Shown here: positions 17,778 through 26,981 of the stretch, in pieces
Layout of the letters: each line of letters opens with the position of its first letter
Numbering within the stretch: position 1 is the first letter of the stretch
From: Sediminibacterium sp. TEGAF015
GTDB taxonomy: Bacteria > Bacteroidota > Bacteroidia > Chitinophagales > Chitinophagaceae
DNA: 64,000 bases
Assembly (NCBI RefSeq): GCF_025997995.1
Contig: NZ_AP026683.1
Span: forward strand, 2,046,501-2,110,500
Direction: 5' to 3'
Notes under the pieces: generated by a model
What the model saw: the letters and a program-made list of their open reading frames with translations, nothing else
Databases searched by the model: none
What the model was told of the DNA's origin: nothing
Position numbers and translations under genes: made by a program

Positions 17778-18713
17778 CTATTTCTTACGCATCAACGCAT
17801 ACATATTACTCATGACATGCTGATGAGGCAGTGTTAAAACAGATACTCCTACAAATAGGCTTAACAGGTAATATTCAATATGATAATATTGTACAAATAT
17901 AAAAGCAAGCAATACTAATCCTAAAATAGAAACCAGCGCCAGCGGTGCTGCTTTCTGAAACAATTGAATCCAAGTCATTGCTACTCCGCCGTCTTCCTTC
18001 ATAAAAGATTTAATGCTAGCGAGAGAAATGACCGAATGCCATAGTCCAAAATAAATAGCAAAACTGATGGGGAAAGGGAGCAAGCGAGACATCATATAAA
18101 TGAAACATAGCCTGGCCAAAACAATAAAAAGAGCGCTTTCTTTATCAGGTATCCAAATACAATAGACAATCAAAAAAACAACTAGAAACAAAATCCAAAC
18201 CGCAATAAAATAGGGACTTTGAATTGATTTAATCACAAAAGCAATAAAGGGAGCAAACGAAGTAATGTCCTTTGCAAAAAGGGTTGCATTGTCTTTGTAA
18301 ACAAATAAGAAAATGAGTAATAAAAGAATACCATATACAACTTGGAGCAATAGCAACTTGATCGATTTGCTAGGTATAGACAAATCCGTCTCACCAAAAT
18401 GAAAAGCTGAAATTAATAAGAAGAAAACAAAAGAAATCACGGGAAAAAGTTTCCAAATGAAAATATACAATGCAATGGTAAACAGGTATTTCAAATGAAA
18501 TTTCCAATGCGAGAAATTAGCGTGATTGGATTCTTGAATTTTCTGATCCACTAGATGATCCAAAGCGCCATGCGGAATGCCCACAAGTATAAGAATGGAA
18601 CCCAAAAAAATCCATTGTACCACATCCGGAATAACATGAATCCATTGATGAATAACAATCAATAAAGTTGTAAAGAAAACAATGAAAAGAGATAATTTAT
18701 TCTTAAAAGACAT
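17778..18713 (-). CDS. blh: Brp/Blh-family beta-carotene 15,15'-dioxygenase
   Basis: A 311-residue integral membrane protein with about 8 hydrophobic segments. The family histidine motifs are present: VGIPHGALDH (His48, His53), SAFHFGETD (His105), GLWHSVISLAS and LPHQHVMSN near the C-terminus; these supply the iron ligands. Blh enzymes cleave beta-carotene into two retinals, usually to supply a microbial rhodopsin. No rhodopsin or carotenoid genes lie in the window. It begins 8 bp after recO in a desaturase-recO-blh run. Confidence 0.88.
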   Translation of the reverse strand: MSFKNKLSLFIVFFTTLLIVIHQWIHVIPDVVQWIFLGSILILVGIPHGALDHLVDQKIQESNHANFSHWKFHLKYLFTIALYIFIWKLFPVISFVFFLLISAFHFGETDLSIPSKSIKLLLLQVVYGILLLLIFLFVYKDNATLFAKDITSFAPFIAFVIKSIQSPYFIAVWILFLVVFLIVYCIWIPDKESALFIVLARLCFIYMMSRLLPFPISFAIYFGLWHSVISLASIKSFMKEDGGVAMTWIQLFQKAAPLALVSILGLVLLAFIFVQYYHIEYYLLSLFVGVSVLTLPHQHVMSNMYALMRKK

Positions 18714-18721
18714 AAACGATT

Positions 18722-19465
18722 TTAAGCCAACACTTCTTGTAAAATAGCAAAGCTTTTCATTTGACCAAAGCCCGCAATATGCAAAGCTAGGTATTGCTGA
18801 TAAGCTTCGAGCAATTGTCGGCGAATGTTTTTATTCAATGAAATATTTTCCAGCTCATTATAAAAATTCAGGCCTGCTATCATTGAAGTAATTTCTGCCA
18901 GTTGACCAGCTAAATAATAAGGATGCAAAGGTGTTTGCGAAACAAAAACACCTTCCTGCAAATCTAAAACCGGGGTTTCCGAAGAATAATTTCCTTGTAA
19001 TTGAAACCCTAACTCTGCCGCTAAATGCAAAGTAAAGTATAGTGGTAGATTGCCCGTCAGCGTTGGATTTCCACGATCAAGTTGTTTAAGTGTGTCTTCA
19101 ATTAAATAGTAGAGTTCCGGATTGGCTTCGGGTTGTTTTAGGCTATGTTGCAACAATTCCATTACATAGATGGCTACTGTATTCTTAACCACATTAAACA
19201 GTACCGACTCATATAAATATGCCCAGCGAAACTCTTTAATGAATTGCAATTGCTTTAGTTCGTTGTGGTATACCTGCAATTCCAGAATGGCTGCCGGATT
19301 AAAATAACTGGCTTTGCCTGCAGATGTTTTGCTGCTTTGGCGCACACCTTTTACCAGGTATTGTTGTATCCCAAACAATTCTGTGTAAATAGAAGTGATG
19401 ATACTGGAATCGCCATATTTAATCGTTCGCAAAACCACTCCCCTTGTTGAATGCACCGTGCTCAT
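18722..19465 (-). CDS. recO: DNA repair protein RecO
   Basis: A 247-residue RecO with the N-terminal OB-fold motif STRGVVLRTIKYGDSSIITS and IQQYLVKGVRQSSK, then a helical domain (YVMELLQHSL, FTLHLAAELGFQL). RecO loads RecA on SSB-coated single-stranded DNA in gap repair. The zinc-finger cysteines of some RecO proteins are not evident. Its start is 9 bp downstream of the desaturase stop, and blh follows after 8 bp. Confidence 0.93.
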   Translation of the reverse strand: MSTVHSTRGVVLRTIKYGDSSIITSIYTELFGIQQYLVKGVRQSSKTSAGKASYFNPAAILELQVYHNELKQLQFIKEFRWAYLYESVLFNVVKNTVAIYVMELLQHSLKQPEANPELYYLIEDTLKQLDRGNPTLTGNLPLYFTLHLAAELGFQLQGNYSSETPVLDLQEGVFVSQTPLHPYYLAGQLAEITSMIAGLNFYNELENISLNKNIRRQLLEAYQQYLALHIAGFGQMKSFAILQEVLA

Positions 19466-19474
19466 GCATGCAAT

Positions 19475-20269
19475 TTAGTGGGTTGTGGTTAATCCGGGTT
19501 CAGATGCGGTTATACTATCTTTTACTGGAGGCAAATGAATCGGGTTTAATTGGATAATTCCAACTGCATGAAAACCCCGCATAATTAAAAAAGTGAGATC
19601 AAACTCAAACCATTTTTTGGCAAAATTGGCATCGTCCTTTGCATAGTGATGATTGTTCTGGAAAAGTTCCCCCATTAATAAAATCCCCCAGGGTGAACTG
19701 TTTTTAGAATGATCTCCATTGTCAAAATTACTATAGCCATATTTGTGTCCGCACCAGTTTACAAGAGCGCCTTGAATTGGCCCCATCAGAAAATGAATGG
19801 GCAACAATAAAAACCACCAGGCATTGGGTGCAAATGCAATATAAAAACTGGTATACGCCGCCATAAAAACCAATCTGGTTAGTGGATGGTGTCCAAACTT
19901 ATCCAATCGATCCCAAACCGGTAAATAGTCTTTCGTGAATTGTGGATCCGGTAATCTTTTACCAGTTAAAAAGCTTCTGAAAATGAGAATAGTACTCCGC
20001 ATCATTTGATAGACATCTTTAAAAAAATGAGGTGAATGCGGATCTTCTTCGGTATCACTGTACGCGTGATGCATACGATGCATCACCCCATATGCTCTTG
20101 GCACTAAAAACGAAGAACCTTGCACAAACCAGGTACTGAGATAAAAAAAACGCTCCCAGTTTTTAGACAACTCATACATTTTATGAGAAGCAAAACGGTG
20201 CAGAAAAAATGAATGAAAAAATAAGGAGCCAAACCAATGGGCAAAGAAGAATACTAGAATAGCAAGCAT
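19475..20269 (-). CDS. Acyl-lipid/acyl-CoA fatty acid desaturase
   Basis: 264 residues from the ATG at 20269; a TTG at 20302 would add 11 hydrophobic residues and cannot be excluded. The three histidine boxes of the membrane desaturase family are clear: HRFASH, HRMHHAYSD and ELFQNNHHYAK, the last preceded by GALVNWCGHKYGY. It probably introduces a cis double bond (delta-9 type) into membrane fatty acids using a diiron centre. It heads a tight run with recO and blh. Confidence 0.88.
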   Translation of the reverse strand: MLAILVFFFAHWFGSLFFHSFFLHRFASHKMYELSKNWERFFYLSTWFVQGSSFLVPRAYGVMHRMHHAYSDTEEDPHSPHFFKDVYQMMRSTILIFRSFLTGKRLPDPQFTKDYLPVWDRLDKFGHHPLTRLVFMAAYTSFYIAFAPNAWWFLLLPIHFLMGPIQGALVNWCGHKYGYSNFDNGDHSKNSSPWGILLMGELFQNNHHYAKDDANFAKKWFEFDLTFLIMRGFHAVGIIQLNPIHLPPVKDSITASEPGLTTTH

Positions 20270-20378
20270 GAATATCAGTAGGTTAGAAATTGAATATAAC
20301 AATTCATTTAACTAAACCCTAATATTATCAAGAAGCCTTCTAAATTTTCAGCATCTCAGCAATAAACTGACTAAAACA

Positions 20379-21428
20379 TTAAACAACACCGGTAAATTGT
20401 TTCAAGAAGCGAATATCGTTTTGAGAATACAAACGCAAATCGTTCACCTGGTACTTTAACTGTGTGATTCTTTCAACGCCCATACCAAAGGCAAACCCAG
20501 TGTATTTGTTAGCATCAATGCCAAAGTTTTCCAACACTTTAGGATGCACCATGCCACTACCTAAAATCTCTACCCATCCAGTGTGCTTACAAATATTACA
20601 ACCCTTGCCTTCACAAATTAAACAGCTGATATCCATTTCTGCACTAGGCTCTGTGAAAGGGAAATAGCTGGGTCTGAAACGGACTTTTACGTCTTTGCCA
20701 AACATCTCTTGTACAAAGAAATAGAGGGTTTGTTTTAAATCGGCAAAGCTTACGTTCTCGTCAATATATAATCCCTCAACTTGATGAAAAAAGCAATGGG
20801 CACGGGCACTTACTGTTTCATTTCGATACACACGTCCCGGACAAATTACGCGTATTGGTGGCTTTTGATTTTCCATCACCCTCGCTTGCACACTACTGGT
20901 ATGGGTTCTTAACAACCAGGTAGGGCCATTCCCATCTTCTGGTTTTTTAATATAAAAAGTATCCTGCATATCACGGGCAGGATGGTCTTCCGGTAAATTC
21001 ATTGCACCGAAATTGTGCCAGTCGTCCTCAATCTCAGGGCCTTCTGCAACAGAGAATCCCAGTCTTTTGAATATGGACACCATTTCATTTCTTACCAGTG
21101 TTAATGGGTGTCTGCTACCTACTGTAACCGGATCGCCTGGCAAAGAAAAGTCCTGCGAATTGGAAACAGAAGCAGTTACTGCTCCTGCAAACTGATCTTG
21201 CAACTCCTGAAAACGTGCTTCAGTAAAAACTTTAAATTCATTCAAAATCTGGCCAAATTCCTTTTTTTGTTCGTTGGGAACATTACGCATTTCGCCCATG
21301 ATGGCTTTTACCAAACCCTTGGTGCCCAACCATTTGATACGAAACTGTTCAACATCGTCAGCATTATTCGCGGCAAATGCAGCTATAGCTGCCTTGTATT
21401 CTTTTATTTGTTGCAAGAGAGATTCCAT
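20379..21428 (-). CDS. pheS: Phenylalanyl-tRNA synthetase alpha subunit
   Basis: 349 residues from ATG at 21428 (MESLLQQIKEYK); a 56-residue extension of the open frame crosses the divergent gene's start and was rejected. N-terminal coiled-coil tRNA-binding arm (about 1-90), then the class II core with HPLTLVRNEMVSIF, RTHTSSVQARVM, FHQVEGLYIDENVSF, FRPSYFPFTEPSAEMDI and FGMGVERITQLKY. A four-cysteine-like region (CLICEGKGCNICKHTGW) near 280 is usual for the family. pheT is not adjacent. Confidence 0.97.
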   Translation of the reverse strand: MESLLQQIKEYKAAIAAFAANNADDVEQFRIKWLGTKGLVKAIMGEMRNVPNEQKKEFGQILNEFKVFTEARFQELQDQFAGAVTASVSNSQDFSLPGDPVTVGSRHPLTLVRNEMVSIFKRLGFSVAEGPEIEDDWHNFGAMNLPEDHPARDMQDTFYIKKPEDGNGPTWLLRTHTSSVQARVMENQKPPIRVICPGRVYRNETVSARAHCFFHQVEGLYIDENVSFADLKQTLYFFVQEMFGKDVKVRFRPSYFPFTEPSAEMDISCLICEGKGCNICKHTGWVEILGSGMVHPKVLENFGIDANKYTGFAFGMGVERITQLKYQVNDLRLYSQNDIRFLKQFTGVV

Positions 21429-21446
21429 GGTGCGAAGATAAAAACT

Positions 21447-21454
21447 TATATTTG
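21447..21454 (+). promoter_or_regulatory. -7 promoter element for DUF4290-murA operon
   Basis: TATATTTG matches TAnnTTTG and lies 22 bp before the ATG at 21477, in the 48-bp divergent spacer with pheS. A matching -33 TTTG is not evident. Confidence 0.5.
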
Positions 21455-21476
21455 TTGCTGCATCAAGCAATTTTAC

Positions 21477-22238
21477 ATGGAATACAATACCTCCAGGAAA
21501 CTCCTGGGAATGAAGGAGTACGGAAGACACGTACAGAAGATGGTGGACTACCTCCTCACAATTGAAGACAGAGAGAAAAGACAAAAACAGACACAAGCTG
21601 TTATTGAGCTCATGGGATTTTTAAACCCACACCTGAAGAATGTAGAAGACTTCAGACATAAATTATGGGATCATTTATTCTTCATCAGCAATTTTACGCT
21701 GGATGTAGACAGCCCCTATCCCATACCACAAAAAGAAACCTATAAGCTAAAACCCGATCCATTGCCTTATCCAAAGCGCAATCCTAGATACGCACATTTG
21801 GGCAAGAACCTGGAAGTAGTGATAGACAAGGCTTTGAAAGAAGAAGATCCGGAGAAAAAAGCAGGATTTGCCAACGCCATTGCTTATTATATGAAGTTGT
21901 CTTATAGTAACTGGCACAAAGAACTGGTTCACGATGATGCTATCCGTTCCGAGCTGGATCAAATTACTGGTGGACAATTAGAATTCAGCAATACACCTTA
22001 TATCAAGCACCGCAATCAGCCTTTTGAACGCGATGATTATCCAGCCAGAAGCGGTGGCAGATGGAAGCAAAACTTTGGCGGAAGAAACAGAAACCAAGGT
22101 GGCGGCGGACAGCGCAACGATTCAAGAAACCAAGGCGGAAGTGGCAATCGCAACCAGGGCGGCGGTCAGCGCAACGATTCAAGAAACCAGGGTGGCGGCA
22201 ATCGCAATCAGGGTGGTGGATTCAAGAAACGCTATTAA
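21477..22238 (+). CDS. DUF4290 family protein with NQGG/RGG-like tail
   Basis: 253 residues from ATG at 21477, the start that fits the promoter box. Residues 1-185 form the helical DUF4290 domain, a Bacteroidota family of unknown function (LLGMKEYGRHVQKMVDYLL, LWDHLFFISNFTLDVDSPYP, YYMKLSYSNWHKE). Residues from about 195 to the end are low complexity: repeated NRNQGGG and QRNDSRNQGG units. Such tails usually bind RNA or self-associate, but that is inference. murA starts 6 bp downstream. Confidence 0.82.
   Translation: MEYNTSRKLLGMKEYGRHVQKMVDYLLTIEDREKRQKQTQAVIELMGFLNPHLKNVEDFRHKLWDHLFFISNFTLDVDSPYPIPQKETYKLKPDPLPYPKRNPRYAHLGKNLEVVIDKALKEEDPEKKAGFANAIAYYMKLSYSNWHKELVHDDAIRSELDQITGGQLEFSNTPYIKHRNQPFERDDYPARSGGRWKQNFGGRNRNQGGGGQRNDSRNQGGSGNRNQGGGQRNDSRNQGGGNRNQGGGFKKRY
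22090..22222 (+). repeat. 57-bp-period tandem repeat inside DUF4290 gene
   Basis: The segment CAGCGCAACGATTCAAGAAA begins at 22110 and again at 22167 (period 57 bp, 19 codons), followed each time by CCA(A/G)GG(C/T)GG. It encodes the NQGG/QRNDSR tail and is a plausible site for copy-number change. Confidence 0.75.
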
Positions 22239-22244
22239 TATTCC

Positions 22245-23552
22245 ATGAGTAGTTTTGAAGTAATAGGTGGCAAGCAGTTAAAAGGCAGCATTCTTCCGCA
22301 AGGCGCTAAAAACGAAGCATTGCAAATTCTATCTGCGGTTGTATTAACCAAAGAGACTGTAACTATTTCCAATATTCCCGATATACTCGATGTGAATTTA
22401 CTCATTGAGTTATTGCAGGAAATGGGGGTTGTAGTTTCCCGTATCAATCAAGACACTTATCAGTTTCAAGCCAATGATATACAGGTAGACTACCTGGCAT
22501 CAGAAGATTTCAGAAAAAAAAGTGGCAGACTCAGAGGGAGTGTAATGCTGGCGGGGCCCTTATTAGCCCGTTTTAAGAAAGCCTACCTGCCCAAACCCGG
22601 TGGAGATAAAATTGGAAGAAGAAGATTAGATACCCATATCATCGGTTTTCAAAAATTAGGCGCCCATTATGCGTATGACGAAAACATTGGTTGTTTCACT
22701 TTAAGCACAACTGCCCTAAAAGGTTGCTATATGTTATTGGACGAACCTTCTGTAACAGGAACCGCCAATATAGTGATGGCCGCTGTTTTAGCAGAAGGCA
22801 AAACCACTATTTACAACGCAGCCTGTGAACCCTACTTGCAACAGTTGTGCAGCATGCTCAACCGAATGGGTGCAAAAATCAGTGGTATCGGTAGTAATCT
22901 ATTGGTTATTGAGGGAGTAGAAACGCTGGGTGGCACAGAACACCGATTACTTCCGGACATGATTGAAATAGGCAGTTTTATTGGATTAGCTGCCATGACC
23001 AAAAGTGAAATCACTATTAAGAATGCAGGAGTACAACACTTAGGCATTATTCCGGAAAAATTTCAGCAATTAGGTATTCAGTTTGATATACAAGGAGATG
23101 ATATTTACATTCCTTCTCAGGAATCATACACCATCCAAACTTTTATGGATGGTGGGATTTTAACTATTTCCGATCATCCTTGGCCTGGTTTTACACCCGA
23201 CTTATTAAGCATTGTACTGGTAGTAGCAACGCAAGCTATCGGATCGGTTTTAATCCACCAGAAAATGTTTGAGAGCCGTTTGTTCTTTACCGACAAACTG
23301 ATTGATATGGGCGCACAGATTATTTTGTGTGATCCTCACAGAGCCACCGTAATTGGACTCGGCAGAAGAAATACCTTAAGAGGTATTACCATGAGCAGCC
23401 CCGATATAAGAGCCGGACAGGCACTCTTGATAGCAGCACTTAGCGCAGAAGGTAAAAGCACCATTCAGAATATTGAACAGATAGACCGCGGCTATCAGTT
23501 TATTGATCAACGCTTACAAAGTTTGGGGGCAGAGATAACACGTAAAACTTAA
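22245..23552 (+). CDS. murA: UDP-N-acetylglucosamine 1-carboxyvinyltransferase
   Basis: 435 residues, normal length. First committed step of peptidoglycan synthesis: transfer of enolpyruvate from PEP to UDP-GlcNAc. Motifs: QGAKNEALQILSAV (the Lys-Asn substrate pair), RGSVMLAGPLLARF, SVTGTANIVMAAV, PDMIEIGSFIGLAAM and ITISDHPWPGFTPDL-like sequence. The loop residue that is Cys115 in E. coli is Asp121 here (PKPGGDKIGRRRLD), a change known to prevent alkylation by fosfomycin. Downstream of DUF4290 and followed by a strong terminator. Confidence 0.96.
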   Translation: MSSFEVIGGKQLKGSILPQGAKNEALQILSAVVLTKETVTISNIPDILDVNLLIELLQEMGVVVSRINQDTYQFQANDIQVDYLASEDFRKKSGRLRGSVMLAGPLLARFKKAYLPKPGGDKIGRRRLDTHIIGFQKLGAHYAYDENIGCFTLSTTALKGCYMLLDEPSVTGTANIVMAAVLAEGKTTIYNAACEPYLQQLCSMLNRMGAKISGIGSNLLVIEGVETLGGTEHRLLPDMIEIGSFIGLAAMTKSEITIKNAGVQHLGIIPEKFQQLGIQFDIQGDDIYIPSQESYTIQTFMDGGILTISDHPWPGFTPDLLSIVLVVATQAIGSVLIHQKMFESRLFFTDKLIDMGAQIILCDPHRATVIGLGRRNTLRGITMSSPDIRAGQALLIAALSAEGKSTIQNIEQIDRGYQFIDQRLQSLGAEITRKT

Positions 23553-23602
23553 GACAGTAAGATTTCAAAATTTAAATACAAGCTTGCTGTATTATATAAT
23601 TT

Positions 23603-23634
23603 AAAAAGGCCTCGAAAATTTCGAGGCCTTTTTT
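23603..23634. terminator. Bidirectional rho-independent terminator
   Basis: AAAAAGGCCTCGAAA / TTTCGAGGCCTTTTTT forms a near-perfect stem with A-run on one side and T-run on the other. It sits between convergent murA and the tricorn-like protease and should stop both transcripts. Confidence 0.92.
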
Positions 23635-23686
23635 CTGTACAAGTTTTATATAAATAAAAATTACTAAACTAAGTAAACACAATTAC

Positions 23687-26600
23687 TTACTTAATCGTCT
23701 TCATCAATTCTTTCACTGCTACTTCTAATTGCTGGTCTACTCCTTTCTTCACTACTTCATATTCATTGTAAACCAAGAAGTCTGGATCGGTGGCAGCATT
23801 TTCTAAATACTTACCTGCATTGGTTTTTACCCCCACAGTGGGTGCACCCCATCGGATACCTGAATCCATCAAGCTTTCCCAGGCTGCGAAAGAACAAGTA
23901 CCTGGCACTTGTGTGCCCACTAACTTATTTACGTTTAATTCTTGCACCATGAATGCATAGCAATGTCCATCACTGTAGTTAGCTTCATTCGCCAATGAAA
24001 TACTGGGCTTGGTCCAACGGAAATTGGGTTCATAGCCGTTGCTTCTTACATCATTGGTATAATTCATGAATTGCTTGCCGCTCAAGAAAACAGCTAAGTC
24101 GGCAACTAAGTCGCCACCACCATTATTACGGGTATCTACCACTACACCTTTCTTTAAGAAATGTTTACCCATGATGTCTTCATAAGTAGATCTAAAGGTA
24201 CCATCACTCATGCCAGGAATATGCACATAACCCAAAGCACCTCCACTCAACCGCTCTACTTCATCTGCATTTCTTTTTACCCAACGCTTGTACAAGAGGC
24301 CATTCTCTTCTCCAGTGCTGATAGCTTTTACCGTGATTTCTCTTTTAACGCCATTTTCAATTAAAGAAAGTAATACGGTTTTACCGGATTTTCTATTCAG
24401 GTATTGCGCCAGATCTTTATCAGCTGTCACCATTTCTCCATCAATCATTTCAATGATGGCGCCCGCTTTCACATTCAATCCCGCTCTATCCAATGGACCT
24501 CCTACAATCACTTCTTCAATTTTAACGCCATTACCAGTGTACGATGCATCATAAAACGCACCCAAAGAAGCGGTTGCATCGCCGTTAGAATTAAAGTTGC
24601 TAAATGAAGCTCCACTATGGCTCACATTCAATTCACCCAACAATTCACTTAGCATTTCACTGAATTCATAGTTATTGCCAATGAAAGGAAGGTATTTTTC
24701 ATAATCGGCTTTATAACTATCCCAGTTAATGCCATGGAAGGTTTTGTTATAAAAAGTTTTCTTGGTTCTGCGCCACACATGTTCAAACATAGCTTCACGT
24801 TCTTCGCGCATATTCACCAGCATCTCACCGTTAATGCCTACTCTGTCTTGTTTGCTACTAGCCACATCTAACTTGGTTATACTTCCATCGCTGCTAATGA
24901 AAATATTCTTCTGATCTTTATCCCATACCATACTCGCTCCATTGGCATTCAAGGGCACCAACATTTTGGTTTCTTTGGTTCTTAAGTTGGTGGTCCACAA
25001 ATTCATGCCTCTTTCAAAACGAGCTAGATAATACAATGTTTCACCGTCCTTGCTTACTAAGGCATCACCCATTCCTGAAGAATGAATAGTGGCCCTAACC
25101 CTGCGCTGTGTTAATCCCTCCCACTCTATTTCAACGGCTTCTACTGCAGCTGTTTTTTTCTTACTGGTATCTGCTTTGGCTTTTTGCTCTTCCATTTCTT
25201 TTACCAGCGTTAATTCTTCTTTGGTCAATTTAAATCGATCCATGGCAGCCTGTGTAAAGAACATCAAATAGGCATCGCTTTGTGCGCCTCCACTCATAGC
25301 GGCACCCCTTAATCCATCTCGATTACTTTGCCATAACATGGCTTTACCACCCATTACCCATTTTGGACGATAGTCATTGAATCCACTCTCTGTAATATTC
25401 ATGATTTTCTTGCCGTCTACACTGGCTAAACCCACTTCACTCACTGCACTTCCTACCACTGCATAGTCAAACAACAACCACTTACTGTCTGGACTCCATT
25501 GAAAGTATTGGTCGTTTTCTGTCCAGGCAAAAATTTGATCAGAGCCCAACACCGTTCTGCTTTGTTTAGTAGCAATATTGTAAATGCGCACATTGTTTCT
25601 ATTTTCTACAAATGCAATTTCCTTGCCGTCAGGAGAATACAAGGGCTGTGTATTATCGTTGGCATTGTCCAATACAGGCGTTTCTTTAATTAAAGTGGCT
25701 GCATAAAAATAAGGCTCATCTGCTCTTACCTTACTGCTTTCAAAAATGCTCCATTTACCATTGCGTTCGGCTGTATAAATAATAGATTTCCCATCCGGTG
25801 AAAACCCAATTCCTAATTCCTGCGTAGGCGTTGCGGTGATTCTCTTGGTTACACCTCCTTCCACACTAGTTACAAACACATCGCCTCTATACAAGAATGC
25901 GACTTCTTTTCCATTGGGAGATACTACAATATTGCTTCCGCTAGTAACACGCATCACTTGCTCATCGTTCTTTCTGGCATCTGCTAAAATGTTGATGGAT
26001 ATTTTTTGCGGATTGGCACCTGCTTTCAGGGTGTACAATTCTCCATCGTAACTAAAACAAAGGGTTCCATCATTAGCACTGCTTAAATAACGCACCGGAT
26101 GCTTTTTAAAAGAAGTCAGTTTTTCAGATTTTCCACCCGCTACCGGCATTTTATGTACATTGAAACTGCCGCTTTCTTCGCTTAAATAAATCAGTTCTTT
26201 TTCGCCATTGGCAAAAACCGGATTGCGGTCTTCTCCGTTAAAGCTGGTGAGTTTAGTATGCTTTTCGGCCTTGGCATCATAGATCCAGATATCACGGGTA
26301 ATAGAAGAAGTATGGTGTTTTCTCCAGGCATTCTCTCCTCCCTTCTTATCGTGATAAATCATTTTGCTACCATCCTTACTGAATTTTACATCTTCTGCGG
26401 GTGTGGTTAACAATTGAACAGGTCTGCCACCATTTACACTTACACTATAGAGTTCAGGCATAGACCCAGTGGGGAACTGTCTATTGCTTGCCAAATCCAT
26501 TCGGGCAGATCCAAAAATAATTCGTTGATTATCCGATGAAAAATCATAGGGATATTCTGCTGCAGAATGAAATGTAATTCGCTTGGCTTCTCCTCCGCTT

Positions 26601-26887
26601 ACCGGAATGGTGAAAATATCAAAGTTGCCATAACGGTCACTGGCAAATGCAATGGTCTTTCCATCTTTGCTCCAAACAGGCATATAATCGTGTGCTTCGT
26701 GCAGGGTTAATGCAGTAGCATTTCCGCCCGTTACGGGCACCGTGTATAAATCTCCTTTATAGGTAAACACAACGGTTTTGCCATCCGGAGAAATACTGGA
26801 ATAACGCAACCACTTAGGATTGGATTGCGCCTGCACCTGACCAGCCATTATGGCTGCAAGTGTAAACATTGACAATATTTTTTTCAT
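23687..26887 (-). CDS. Tricorn-like S41 family protease, secreted
   Basis: 1066 residues with a signal peptide (MKKILSMFTLAAIMAGQVQAQ). TolB/WD40-like beta-propeller repeats fill about residues 25-600 (e.g. SPDGKTVVFTYKGDLYTVPV, WSKDGKTIAFASDRYGNFDI). A PDZ-like region follows (about 770-855, GPLDRAGLNVKAGAIIEMID), then the S41 core: ELNVSHSGASF (Ser-His pair), VVVDTRNNGGGDLV and EANYSDGHCYAF with the probable nucleophile Ser in YSDG. This is the tricorn protease architecture, which degrades oligopeptides; here it would act in the periplasm. Monocistronic, divergent from the pxp operon. Confidence 0.9.
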   Translation of the reverse strand: MKKILSMFTLAAIMAGQVQAQSNPKWLRYSSISPDGKTVVFTYKGDLYTVPVTGGNATALTLHEAHDYMPVWSKDGKTIAFASDRYGNFDIFTIPVSGGEAKRITFHSAAEYPYDFSSDNQRIIFGSARMDLASNRQFPTGSMPELYSVSVNGGRPVQLLTTPAEDVKFSKDGSKMIYHDKKGGENAWRKHHTSSITRDIWIYDAKAEKHTKLTSFNGEDRNPVFANGEKELIYLSEESGSFNVHKMPVAGGKSEKLTSFKKHPVRYLSSANDGTLCFSYDGELYTLKAGANPQKISINILADARKNDEQVMRVTSGSNIVVSPNGKEVAFLYRGDVFVTSVEGGVTKRITATPTQELGIGFSPDGKSIIYTAERNGKWSIFESSKVRADEPYFYAATLIKETPVLDNANDNTQPLYSPDGKEIAFVENRNNVRIYNIATKQSRTVLGSDQIFAWTENDQYFQWSPDSKWLLFDYAVVGSAVSEVGLASVDGKKIMNITESGFNDYRPKWVMGGKAMLWQSNRDGLRGAAMSGGAQSDAYLMFFTQAAMDRFKLTKEELTLVKEMEEQKAKADTSKKKTAAVEAVEIEWEGLTQRRVRATIHSSGMGDALVSKDGETLYYLARFERGMNLWTTNLRTKETKMLVPLNANGASMVWDKDQKNIFISSDGSITKLDVASSKQDRVGINGEMLVNMREEREAMFEHVWRRTKKTFYNKTFHGINWDSYKADYEKYLPFIGNNYEFSEMLSELLGELNVSHSGASFSNFNSNGDATASLGAFYDASYTGNGVKIEEVIVGGPLDRAGLNVKAGAIIEMIDGEMVTADKDLAQYLNRKSGKTVLLSLIENGVKREITVKAISTGEENGLLYKRWVKRNADEVERLSGGALGYVHIPGMSDGTFRSTYEDIMGKHFLKKGVVVDTRNNGGGDLVADLAVFLSGKQFMNYTNDVRSNGYEPNFRWTKPSISLANEANYSDGHCYAFMVQELNVNKLVGTQVPGTCSFAAWESLMDSGIRWGAPTVGVKTNAGKYLENAATDPDFLVYNEYEVVKKGVDQQLEVAVKELMKTIK

Positions 26888-26969
26888 ACATTTTTTTGTT
26901 GATTGGAAAGATATAGAAGATGCCGATTAAATTAAAATCAAATCCATGAACGTCGCGACTTAAAATAAG

Positions 26970-26977
26970 TACCTTTA
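26970..26977 (+). promoter_or_regulatory. Probable -7 element for pxpB operon
   Basis: TACCTTTA differs from TAnnTTTG at one base and ends 4 bp before the GTG start at 26982, so the message would be nearly leaderless. No clear -33 element. Confidence 0.35.
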
Positions 26978-26981
26978 AACA

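Noticed and set aside
21108-21476. 123-residue N-terminal extension of the DUF4290 protein
   Set aside because: It is antisense to pheS and precedes the -7 box; the ATG at 21477 fits.
21429-21596. 56-residue N-terminal extension of PheS
   Set aside because: It crosses the divergent DUF4290 start; the ATG at 21428 gives the normal family N-terminus.
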